64,000 nucleotides of DNA, taken from assembly GCA_009363875.1 (NCBI GenBank), contig CM018697.1:52159484-52223483 (forward strand), written 5' to 3'. Shown in pieces: positions 54,686 through 64,000 of this stretch. Source of the stretch: Mikania micrantha. Its lineage: Eukaryota > Streptophyta > Magnoliopsida > Asterales > Asteraceae. Both the position numbers and the translations under genes were made by a program. Positions within the stretch are counted from its first letter, which is position 1, and the number at the start of each line of letters is the position of its first letter. Under the pieces are notes generated by a model. It made no database searches. It saw nothing but the letters and a program-made list of their open reading frames with translations, and had not been told where the DNA came from.

Positions 54686-55614
54686 CTTGTTGTTGTAGGG
54701 TTGACTTAGCTTAAAAGAAAGAATGCACGCGCTCTTTGTTGTTCTTGTAGTAGTTTTCACGTTCCTGTATTGATTTCACGTTGTTTGTACTTATAAGTAT
54801 ACATTGTAAGGTTTCGTGCACGTGTACGTGTTATCCCTAGAATTTTGTTAACACATGTTCGGCTTGGTCAATATTCGGCCTGTGTTTACTGATTATAGAT
54901 CATACTAATACTCAATTGTCCTTAATTGAGTCTAGTATGCTCCTTATGTGTTATTGTTTGACTTGAGCACAAATGTCATCAAAATGTGTAACCTTATAAC
55001 AATTATAGTTTATAACTACAATAGTTAGTTTTTTTTTATTTTGAAATTATTATAAATCTTTTATTCTTTAAAAAGATTTAAATAAGTTATCATGACTTTT
55101 ATTTCTTGAACAATCCCTATTTGTAACATGGGCCAAATAACCAAAACGAATCATGTGATTAAATTGTTGGGTCGAGGGATTTCCGTGTGAACCGCGTATA
55201 TCTAATTTGGGCACAAGGATGAGAGGACCTTGGGCCAGTTTCACATGGGCCGATTGGGGTTATGTGGGCTAAGCACATGGGCCGAGTTTTAGAGTTTTGG
55301 GCCCTTCGAGTTAAAATATGGACCATTTGTGAGACTTGTCTTGGGCCACACCTATTGGGCCAAAGGTAATCCTATTAATCGAATAAAAAGATGGGCCAGC
55401 TCACGTGTGCATGGGCTGAAAGGAGTGGGTTGTTGGGCCTGTTTGGTTATATATGGGTCGAATAACCTGGGCCGAGGATGACATTGGGCCGAACGTAGCT
55501 GCTGTTGGATCAAGTTGATAATGTGTGGGCCAAAGGAAGATTGGGCTGGTCAGACAATGTTTGGGCCGATAATTAAGTTGGCCCATTAATGAAACCGAAT
55601 CATGTTGCGGCCAG

Positions 55615-56100
55615 GAATTACTCGAAGGGTTCGGGAATTCAAGGGTATTCCCATGCAGCCTATAGGTTCGGTGATGATGACCTGGTTCGGCCCTTAGAGT
55701 TCCTAGGTTCGTGTATGTAAACTGGTGATGGTTCGGCTAGGTCCAGCCTAGGTTCGCAGGATGACACAGCAAGGTTCGGTGGCTTGCGGGGTTTGGCCCA
55801 CGCCTGACATGAAGGGTTCGCCGCTAGCCTCACTAGGGTTCGGGAGTGGTAGCACTACATAGGTTCGGTTGATGCGAATGAGGGTTCGCCGTAGACCCAA
55901 GGGTTCGTGAGCATAAGGGTTCGCAAAATGATCAAGGGTTCAGCTGGTTAGAAGGCTCGTTGCATTACATGGGTTCAGGACAGAAGCATCCGGGAGGGTT
56001 CGTGGATAGATGACTCGAGGGTTCGTGAATGCTGTCAAGCCAAGGTTCGTGAGATTCATAAAGGTTCGCTGGTTCTCAGGCTCGGTGACTCCTTCTCCGG
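55615..56100 (-). repeat. CGAACC-rich tract, element E LTR
   Basis: About 18 copies of CGAACC in sense (GGTTCG on plus), irregularly spaced. Just downstream in sense, 55130-55480 is rich in GGGCC/GGCCCA words, as is A at 8690-9020. Confidence 0.8.
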
Positions 56101-56506
56101 CGAACCTGTTTCAGTTCCATCACTATCCTCGAGCCACGACTAACCCAGATGCTATTCTCACGTCGATAGTGTTCCCAGAGAGGTTGTCGAGGGTGTTGGT
56201 GGTGTGTACAAGGATCCTAACCGGTTACACCTTAGGTCAAACACACATACACACACAAAACCCTAATTTCCGATTATTCAAGATCAAATACCTCGAGATT
56301 TAGTGGACAAATCTTCAGATCTGTTGTACTTTCATGTAGAGCAAGTCTAGGGCTTCGCGTGGGTTCAAGAATCACACAAATTGGTTGAGAAACAAAGAAG
56401 TTATGGAGGATTGAAGGTGGTTAATGGTGGTGAATGGTGGTAGCCAGAAATTTGAGTTAGAGAGAGAATGGGAAGTGATGAAATGAATAAATGGAGTTCA
56501 TTTAGG

Positions 56507-56517
56507 GTATTTATACC
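56507..56517 (-). promoter_or_regulatory. TATA box, element E 5' LTR
   Basis: GGTATAAATACC in sense, about 780 bp into the LTR; the 3' LTR copy is at 47285-47296. A pyrimidine-rich leader follows. Confidence 0.6.
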
Positions 56518-57291
56518 CCGGAGGAGTTCGGGTTCGTTTCGGTTGCTCGGTTTGCGATTTCGTCACGTATCCGGAACTTTACGCATATTAAATATGTTTT
56601 AATTAAAAAGGAAATTATTTAATAATTTTGATGAGTTTCAAAATTGTAAAAATGTTTAATATTTTATTTTATAAAATTAAAGTCGTTCGTGTCGTTTCGT
56701 TTCGTCGAATCGCGTCATCGTCGCGCGTATTCGTTCGAATCGTCATTCGAACGAACACGACGACGGTCTTGCTTTCCGACTCTTGTTTTCTACTTTCCAG
56801 TCATCATTTCAAAATGTTAAACTCACAGATATGTTTGTGTGAATCGTCACCCACGCAAACACACTGTCAGTTCGTTATTCTGAAACGACACTGTGCTTTA
56901 TGTTTGAATTGTGTTTCCTCACTGTCGGACTCAACTAAACATCATGTTATCACATCGTTTTCACATTCAATTGTCGGCCATCTGATTCCTGTCATCTATG
57001 GATATCAGATCGCACCCGATTTGTTTCTGTTATCTGTATGAACACCGTTGTTTCTCGTGATCTGTTGTGTTAACTGTACTTAAGTTTTCACTTAAATACA
57101 CACAACTAATGTTTCAAATGTACGTTGTACTTACTGTATTTAAGTTTACACAAAAATACGTTCAACGATTTCTTGTATTTAGGATTTCTGTTAATACAAA
57201 TACTGTTCACAATCACATATGTACACATAGTTACTGTAGATAGTACATGTACCTTACGGACTTGCCGGGCGGTCAGGTACTAGTTGTCACA

Positions 57292-57610
57292 GTTATACAT
57301 ATGTGTGTGTGTGTGTCTACGTATATATAATTATCTTTTTTGTGTTTTTCTTATAGATAATTGAATCTTTTTTATAGTTAATTTTGTTTTTTTAAAGATT
57401 ATCGTGTCATTCATACAATTCATTGTGTCACCCTTGCTTCACATTATGTATTTTACAACATCATTGTGACTTAAATTGTTGAGTAAAATACAACACTGAG
57501 CAAAAAATACAAAATATACAATGATTTGTACAAAAAATACAATAAATTAATAAAATTCTATATCAAAAGTATACTACTATTGAAAATAAAAAAATGCTCG
57601 TTTTTATGGC

Positions 57611-57654
<44 letters not shown>

Positions 57655-57728
57655 TAATGATGAATGTAATGCTTATGAATGTATAAAGAATGTATGGGAT
57701 CGTGATAAAAAGTTAACAAAAGTAGCTA
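57292..57728. repeat. Compound microsatellite and AT-rich unit, left copy
   Basis: ATACATA(TG)nTCTACGTATATA is followed by about 350 bp of AT-rich sequence and a long (TA)n run (about 57611-57649). It matches 63640-64000 at roughly 95 percent by eye. No gene is seen. Confidence 0.85.
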
Positions 57729-58091
57729 TTAACAAAATACTATCCAACAACTTGATTTAATCATAGCATTGATGATCAATACCTCATCTTCATCGTGCTC
57801 TTTGTTAGAGCTGTTAGCTCTTTCCCCTTCCTCAGTAGCTCCTTCTTTAGTAGTTTCCTTTTCGGCTTTGGTTTTATCTGAAGGTAATAGATCTTTTAAA
57901 ATTTTACGAACTTCGTTAGATATTGCCTTTACCACCACCGGTTCAAGCCTAATTTCTTCCTCTTCATTTTCTTCTTCAGTGTTGACTTCAGGTTCCGCAT
58001 TATTCACTGGTACTTCCTCCGCTTGCTTCTTGTTTTTAGGTGGTCGGCCTCGACCTCTAACACGTCCACCTTCTCCCCCTTCGCCTGCCAT
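57729..58091 (-). pseudogene. gag: Element G gag N-terminal stub
   Basis: In sense MAGEGGEGGRVRGRGRPPKN, then an acidic linker and IRLEPVVVKAISNEVRKIL. This resembles the N-terminus of element B gag (EPIVVKAISDEVCKIM) but is clearly diverged. The similarity ends near 57770, and the last dozen residues read into AT-rich sequence. The rest of gag-pol and the other LTR are absent. Confidence 0.85.
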
Positions 58092-58396
58092 TTTAGTTTT
58101 CTATACATGTTGCAAACAATCACGTATTAATCAAGGTAATAATTCAGGACGTAATAAGCATTGTAAATTGTTAATGACGTTGATCAAGTGTAATTAACTA
58201 TTTACCTCACTTATAAGTTCTAAACATTCCCAATCATGAACACATTATCATTTGCAACATCATGCTAATTTAATCTATATCTTAAACATAACAAGCTCTA
58301 AGGTCATATGCTCATGGCATCAAACTACCCTTGACTGGTATTCATTCTGTCCCATTTTCAGTCTAAGTCCAGCCATTAGGGATGACCGGATCTCTC

Positions 58397-58416
58397 AAAC
58401 TATGGCTCTGATACCA
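58397..58416 (-). other. Element G primer-binding site
   Basis: In sense TTGGTATCAGAGCCATAG follows the LTR end CCTCTCA. It is the same primer type as B. The 300 bases between it and gag (58092-58396) form the leader, with nothing else recognised. Confidence 0.9.
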
Positions 58417-58645
58417 ACTTGAGAGGCCCCGAGCCCCTCAGTTGGCAAAAACATCAAACACATAATACTTAAACCATATTTACATTATCATAGCAGCGGA
58501 ATTTAAGGTGATTACATTCATAAAGTACACATATTAAAACACGACCCACTCTTCTAACAGTCATATAATACAGCCAGTCTATGCCAGGGGTAGTCTTCAA
58601 CGTATGCCATGAACCCTCCTGGTTTCCCTTCTCACACTATTCAAC

Positions 58646-59599
58646 CTGATATGCATGTAAAACAAGTCAGCTTTATGCTGGTGAGTTCTAAGTTCATTTC
58701 TTAGAAAATCCTTATACATAACATACCTGTTCTCATATCATAATTTCATAACATACATAGCATCGTAACATAGTTACATACCATACATATCATCATAACA
58801 TCTTTCATACGGTGAAGGAACTTCGCCGTCAACTGCTGACCCTGAAGTCAAACAGGCTTGTGTAGCACAAGGCTCTTAAACTATCAACTCACAGCTGATA
58901 ACTCATACATGTATAAGATTTCTTTAACACTATCAACGCGCAGCTGATAACTCAAGCATGCCTAAGATTTCTTTAACTGAACTGGCGACACACAGTCGGC
59001 AGGCCTATGTTTCCACAGGACTCTTTAACCATCAACCGAAATTGACGGCTCATACCGGTACAAGACTTCTTTACATATATCATTCATACATAATATGGTT
59101 TAAATCATTTAAACCATCATCATCATAAACGGCTCCTTTCACCGTAGTGTTCAAGTTTTGCCCAACCGCAGCCAGCAAAACCTCATTTCCTACTCAACCT
59201 CGGTTGAGTCCTTTAAAATCATTTCTTTCTCAACCGCAGTTGAGACTTTAAAACATTCATTATATTTTAGCTGAGATTCTTAAAAATCATTTACTTCTCA
59301 ATCATCATTGAGGCTTAACATATTCATTACATCTCAGCTGAAATTCTTAAAATCATTTACTTCTCAATCATAGTTGAGACTTAAAACATTCTTTTCTTTA
59401 AAACATTCTTTATCTATAAACATTCTTTATCTGTAAACTTTCTTTATCTGTAAACATGTTTTACCTGACTATAATCAGGTTAAAATCACTTTCATACAAT
59501 ACTTTATACATACATACAATCATTTTCATAACAGAACTTTATAACATGCATATCAGCCCAAAATGATAAAACATTTAAAACAGGGCTATAAGAACTCAC
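58646..59599 (-). other. Putative LTR intron / paired module, element G
   Basis: The donor-like CAA|GTGAGTTCTTA pairs with TTAGAACTCACC at most positions. The donor-adjacent hairpin is AGCCC...GGGCT. The acceptor side has CAGC-ataaa-GCTG, TTACATGCATATCAG|GTTG. Confidence 0.5.
59190..59380 (-). repeat. Array of CTCAAC/GTTGAG hairpins in G LTR
   Basis: On the plus strand four hairpins lie in tandem: CTCAACctcgGTTGAG (59193), CTCAACcgcaGTTGAG (59229), CTCAATcatcATTGAG (59297) and CTCAATcataGTTGAG (59363). The C-G to T-A change occurs on both arms in the third. TCAGCTGA-type palindromes alternate with them, giving a unit near 65-70 bp. Confidence 0.8.
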
Positions 59600-60469
59600 T
59601 TGAAATCTTAAGATAGCAAGATTCCTCGTAAACTGGTACTAATGGTGTAATTCTGCATTAGATTACACTTAATAAGTTATTTAGGTTTTAACCTACTGAT
59701 TAGATCTTTCTGAACGTTCAATGTCAAAGACATTGTCTTGAAAGTCATCAAATAGTTAATGTTGTTGATTATAATGCTAAAACAATTCTTAAACAGATTG
59801 ATGGCTTAGAAATGATCAATCATTATCATTGATTTCCCAGATATCATGAAATATCACAATGTAGTCTTAGAGTAGGTTTAATAACCATGTTTAACCTACT
59901 AATTTGACTGTTATCATAAACATCAGATAATCGTTCCAATGAGTATGTTAATGATTGTGATTAGTTTGAAATACTTAGATTTAACCTTTGCATTTCAAAG
60001 ATTAACCAAGCTAATCACCTATATTGTCATAATCAAATGGATTAAACCATTATAATCATAGTTGTGATTTCATGCAAATCGGGCATTACAACGGATCAAA
60101 ACAAGGATTTAACCGTTAGAACATCGTGTTCTTCATTTCCAATCAATCCTAGCCATCATCTAGGCAATAATCAACAATCCTAACTATGCCATTACGTTCA
60201 AAATCAAGATCTAATCAATCAAATTCAAACTAGAAGGTTAAAACGAATCATTACCTAACCTGACGGATTTCTGCGGCTAAAATAACGATCAGTACTTGTA
60301 CATACGATCCCTGGTATGATCAGAGACTTCTGGTGGCTTCAAATTGAAAGTTTGATGAGAAAAATTCGTCTGATGTTCGTCTGGAGCGAATATGTTCGAG
60401 ATATGAAGATGAAATATAGTTTTTATGAAATCTGATGAAAGATATCAACATATTCCACCGCCTCACCCG

Positions 60470-60600
60470 TCGCGTACCGCGACGAGGAGCCAAATAAGGC
60501 TTCGCGTACCGCGAATAAATCCGGAGGATTTCAGATATTTTTGGTCCATCGCGTACCGCGAAGGATCCTCAAGCACTTCGTCGCGTACCGCGACGAGTCC
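60470..60600. repeat. TCGCGTACCGCGA palindromic repeats
   Basis: Four occurrences of CGCGTACCGCGA, two of them extended to TCGCGTACCGCGACGAG, lie just inside the first 320 bp of the G LTR in sense. Each is a near-perfect palindrome (TCGCGgTACGCGA on the other strand). No protein is implied. Confidence 0.85.
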
Positions 60601-60783
60601 AAAATTACATACTTTGAAATTTTCCTTCGTTTCGCGATTCCGAACAATCCGTAACTCCGTTTTGCGCACGCTTTTCGCCTACGTTCATAATTTCTCGCGT
60701 ACTATTATCCTGTAATAATTTCCATTGTCAATTCAATGTAGATTTTATACACGATCAAATGTGCTAATTATTCGGTTGTTACA

Positions 60784-60818
60784 TATATATATATCTGTGT
60801 GTGTGTCTATGTGTATAT
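60784..60818. repeat. Compound TA/TG microsatellite between G and H
   Basis: (TA)5 then TC, (TG)5, TCTATGTGTATAT. It is the remnant of the original sequence into which G and H inserted. Confidence 0.85.
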
Positions 60819-61431
60819 TGTGACATTCGCCAATTTCTCATGTTTCAATCTCCACCAAACTTTAATTCTATGTGCCAACATTTGACTTATTTAACCCATT
60901 TTAAATCCAACGAGTTAAATAAAGAAAGTATATATAATATTATATATTTTGTTCAAATTATGTATTTTACAATGAACTCTAAAAATTTAATCAAAAGCAA
61001 TCAGTTAAGGAAAAAAAAACCAAAGGCTTGGTTAATAGTTGTAATAATATTAAATAAATAAATAAATAAAATAACTGAACCACCTTCTATATGAAACCTT
61101 ACGATTTTTTAAAAAAAAAATATAATAATAAAATAAAAAAATGGAAAATCACCATGATTTTTCTTGTACGACAACCTACTCCTACATTCATATTTATTTA
61201 TTTATTCTATGGCAAATGAATAAAAGGCCATGAATATCATTTTCTTTCATTGCTCACCCATACCCCATTCCTACTTTGCTTCCATGTTCACGGCAATCTC
61301 TACCAAAATTCTATCACTATACTTTCAAAATCAACTTAACACTCCATCAGAGATTTTTTGTGACCACATCAACTATCATTCACCTTGTATTTTTTTATAA
61401 ATAAAAAAGAAAACAACCATCCTTTTTGTCA

Positions 61432-61442
61432 CTATAAAAGGG
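61432..61442 (+). promoter_or_regulatory. TATA box, element H
   Basis: CTATAAAAGGG is a strong match about 610 bp into the solo LTR. A transcript starting here would leave the LTR and run into the flanking AT-rich DNA. Confidence 0.6.
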
Positions 61443-62679
61443 AGACTTTGGGAGTATTTGCAAAGAACACACCATCATTAACTCAAACACACTCACTCTT
61501 GCATATCTCTCATTTGGCTCATTACCAATGAAACCATTAGCTCTTCAATCCTCCCTTAGATTTCATTTTATCAACCAAGGAAAAAAAAGGCCTTCCTTCT
61601 CTCTACTTTTGAGCAACAATGCCAAACCTCTCAAGCAAAGCAAGCAGCCCCACTTGGTGCTCGACAGCTTGCCAACCGAAGCAACAACTATTGAAACCCC
61701 TGGGAAGTTCACGACTCAACATTCGTCAACCAAGAAACACATCACCACCCTCAAGCCCAAGTTCAAGTATTGCCCTCTATTCTCATCCTTCTCGTTGCTT
61801 GCTAAGGTGAAACCTGCTCTCAAAAGTTTAGTTTTAAATTTTATGTACACAAACAATCATACTGATTTTGGGACAGAATCTGTCTCGAATTCAAGTGACT
61901 GTAACTTGGTCATAACGACATAAAACTAAGTAAACTCAAATTCTATGGTTAAGTTCGTTGAGTTAGCTTTCCAGGTACTGCTTGTACGTTTTCTAAATCA
62001 ACCAAATGATACTCAAAACAGCCTCTACAAAATCAGTGCACGGATTTTGACCTTCTGAATTGGACGGCTGTTTCGGCCTATCTTCGAGCAGAATCACAAA
62101 AACGTTTCTAAACGAAAGTTGTTCAGAACACGTTAAAATACTAGACTGTAAAGTCTCTTAATTTTTGAAAACCGTTTGCTATTTTAAAAGCTCACTCGAA
62201 AATGTTAAACAGAATCTGTCAAAAACGAAAATTTTACAAATGCATAATACATGTCCTATCTATATATCTTTCATGAAAATGAAACTCATTTGTATGTTTA
62301 TATATACATATATAAAGTAGTTTAAAATGTTTATTGTTGAAATATGGTATTTTAAAGTATTGGGTATTGATAAACAAAAAAAAAAAGATATTTTTCAATG
62401 CATCGTTATAATGCCCAATTTTCTTAAAAATAATAATAAGTGATTTTTCTCTAAGGCATTGTAACATGTTTTATGATTATAAGACACGATATTTTTTCAA
62501 AAAGAAAAACCCCTCAACATAAAAATACCAAGAAAACATAAGAACACTAAATAACACAACAACAACATAGAATTTATAAGTTCTCGAACTCAACCTAAGT
62601 CTATAATATTATAGGAACCAAGTACGGGTTCAAACACAAGACGGTATTCACACTCTCAGGACCTGGATCTACACTAACT

Positions 62680-63157
62680 GTGAGTTTCACGGCCCCTATT
62701 TTCACAATGTTTTACTAACTCACAGGGGGAGAAATCATGCTTGTACTCGTTTCATTGACGCAAGTGGTTTTAGTTCAACACGTTATTACATGAGTTACTT
62801 TTATCGCTTTAAGTCCCCTATTCTATAACCGTTAATTGTGAATCGTACTATTCGGGAGTGACAACCCCCACCCGTGGTTAGTAGCTCTAACTTTGATTGT
62901 AGGTCAGATCGGGTGCATAATATTCATCTCAATACAATGTTTTGCGATAGAACATTGGGATGGGGCAATTCAATCATGTCGAGTTCGGTTATGGGAGCTC
63001 ATGGTAATAATTAATATACACAACTCATGATATTGTTTTTGAGAACAATAGTCACATTTTGAAACCTTGTGATCAAATGAAACAACTCAATTTTTACGTG
63101 TCTAAACCTGTGAACTCACCAGCTTTATGCTGACTGTTTTTAGCATGTATTTCTCAG
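62680..63157 (+). other. Putative paired donor-acceptor module, element H
   Basis: GTGAGTTTCAC (62680) is near-complementary to GTGAACTCAC (63110), with one bulge. The donor-adjacent hairpin is GGCCCC...GGGGG. The acceptor side has CAGC-tttat-GCTG, TAGCATGTATTTCTCAG. The exon-side donor bases (ACT) are poor. Confidence 0.4.
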
Positions 63158-63456
63158 ATAATTGAAGCAAGCATTGGAACATATTTTGGGAATGATTTGT
63201 TTGAAGTCACAACACATTTAGATGCATATTTTTGGGATTTTTCTTGCATAGCCTATTGACTTAGGCCACGTTTGTAAAATCTTACACATCATATTTTGGA
63301 AGTTTAGAAATTTTGTTAGTTATATTTTGGATGATTGTAAGTTAAGACATCATGTAAAACTTTATTATCAATTCATGTAGAAGTCGTTCAATGTAAACAA
63401 TGACTGTGAAATCATGACCGTCGCACCTTATGTGTTCCGCCTTGGCAGGGTGTGAC

Positions 63457-63457
<1 letters not shown>

Positions 63458-63492
<35 letters not shown>

Positions 63493-64000
63493 CTATATAT
63501 ATTAACTTAAATTATAAATCAAATTTTTAATTTTTTATAAAATGTCTTTGAAAAAAATATATAATCTGATGTTTTAAACAAACAATTTTAAAATTCAAAT
63601 ATTTAACATGCATAAGTGTGTAATACATCTATGTTTAATGTTATATATGTGTGTGTGTGTGTCTATGTATATATAATTATCTTTTTTGTGTTTTTCTACA
63701 GATAATTGTATCTTTTTTATAGTTAATTTTGTTTTTTAAAGATTATCGTGTCATTCATACAATTCATTGTGTCACCCTTGCTTCACATTATGTATTTTAC
63801 AGCATCATTGTTACTTAAATTGTTGAGAAAAATACAACATTGAGCAAAAAATACAAAATATATAATGATTTGTACAAAAAATACAATAAATTAATAAAAT
63901 TCTATTTCAAAAGTATACTACTATTGAAAATAAAAAAAAGCTCGTTTTTATGGCGTATACATATTTTTTTTTAAAATAATGATGTATGTAATACTTAAGA
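63458..64000. repeat. AT-rich DNA with two compound microsatellites, right copy
   Basis: (TA)n(TG)nTCTATATATATT at 63458, about 150 bp of AT-rich sequence, then a second microsatellite at about 63641 continuing into a near-copy of 57296-57720. No gene is seen to the window end. Confidence 0.85.

Larger units (their letters stand above)
46919..57291 (-). mobile_element. Element E: decayed Ty3/gypsy element with truncated 3' LTR
   Basis: In minus sense: 5' LTR (52890-57291), PBS, gag (51772-52724), protease region, RT-RNase H (49528-51090), integrase (48125-49518), polypurine tract (48071-48105), and 3' LTR (46919-48070, lacking about 3.25 kb of its 3' side). The match between 46919-48070 and 56136-57291 defines the LTRs. 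Several stops and at least two frameshifts make it older than A or D. Confidence 0.93.
52890..57291 (-). repeat. Element E 5' LTR (4.4 kb)
   Basis: It runs TGTGACAACT...GGGGTGTGACA in sense. It holds GGTGACGAT and related hairpins (56730-56860), TATA box (56507-56517), a CGAACC tract (56100-55615), donor-like ACAAG|GTGAGTTCATA (54685), cassette (53411-53541), TATGAACTCACC (53294-53305), acceptor-like TTCTCAG (53255), and nested GC stems at the terminus (52897-52951). Confidence 0.92.
58420..60783 (-). repeat. Element G LTR (2.36 kb)
   Basis: In sense it runs TGTAACAACCGAATAATTAGC...GGGGCCTCTCA. It holds GCGTACCGCGA repeats (60470-60600), donor-like TTTCAA|GTGAGTTCT (59599), a hairpin array (58830-59400), TTAGAACTCACC, CAGC-ataaa-GCTG and acceptor-like ATATCAG|GTTG (58646). 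The right flank is TATAT at the compound microsatellite. The left LTR is missing. Confidence 0.88.
60819..63457 (+). repeat. Element H: solo LTR (2.64 kb)
   Basis: It runs TGTGACATTCGCC...GGCAGGGTGTGACA, flanked by TATAT on both sides (60814-60818 and 63458-63462). No internal region follows, so it is a solo LTR from LTR-LTR recombination. It has a TATA box CTATAAAAGGG (61432), a weak donor-like ACT|GTGAGTTTCAC (62680), GTGAACTCACC with CAGC-tttat-GCTG (63110-63133) and TTTCTCAG (63157). The 131-codon frame at 61528-61923 lies about 90 bp after the TATA box; I do not recognise it and think it is leader sequence. Confidence 0.85.

Noticed and set aside
61528..61923. 131-codon frame after a TATA box as a host gene
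   Set aside because: It lies inside a solo LTR with defined TG...CA ends and target duplication, has low-complexity composition and no recognisable domain.

Overview
This window is plant nuclear DNA made almost entirely of nested Ty3/gypsy LTR retrotransposons. All confidently coding sequence is gag-pol: CCHC zinc knuckles, D[ST]GA protease, FIDD reverse transcriptase, RNase H, HHCC/DDE integrase and C-terminal chromodomain-like tails. Primer sites match the plant initiator-tRNA-Met primer-binding core TGGTATCAGAGC. I see no host gene, rRNA, tRNA or CRISPR array. The 2.1-4.4 kb LTRs and chromodomain tails suggest chromoviruses of the Tekay/Del type in a large, repeat-rich dicot genome. Asteraceae is a guess from memory of similar polyproteins, not a demonstrated result.

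Layout. Element A (minus, 1-10572) has a window-truncated 3' LTR, a gag-pol with one in-frame stop, a repeat-rich leader and a 3.7 kb 5' LTR. It sits in LTR sequence of element F (plus, 10573-13745, resuming 46625-46918). F is interrupted by composite element B (plus, 13746-46624), arranged LTR, degraded gag-pol, LTR, PBS plus gag only, LTR fragment. B's middle LTR is interrupted by C (plus, 22003-43547), a deletion derivative keeping gag, protease and the integrase C-terminus. C's 5' LTR is interrupted by D (plus, 24613-38063), which has an uninterrupted 1520-residue polyprotein, near-identical LTRs and a perfect 5-bp target duplication. The nest F > B > C > D is therefore four deep. Element E (minus, 46919-57291) is a decayed element with a truncated 3' LTR. 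G (minus, about 57720-60783) is one LTR plus a gag stub. H (plus, 60819-63457) is a solo LTR with a TATAT duplication. Compound TA/TG microsatellite DNA surrounds G and H.

Most notable signal. The noncoding parts of these LTRs and leaders carry recurring modules whose core is conserved while the flanking arms change sequence and remain complementary. (1) A cassette with core GGTGGGACGG...GCCCTATATATA between covarying arms occurs twelve times in A, D, E and F at non-equivalent positions. (2) Seven LTR families share a splice-donor-like CAG-GTGAGTTC whose reverse complement (GAACTCACC) lies 0.4-1.4 kb downstream, just before a small hairpin and a TTTCAG-like acceptor. (3) A GGTGACGAT loop sits on covarying stems. 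(4) A hairpin of the TTTCG-GGA-CGAAA type precedes the polypurine tract. I read these by eye and ran no structure statistics. I do not know of a description of (1) or (2).

The elements do not form a pathway. Each polyprotein would package, reverse-transcribe and integrate its own RNA. Only D looks potentially autonomous; A is one stop away from an open frame; B, C, E, G and H are defective.
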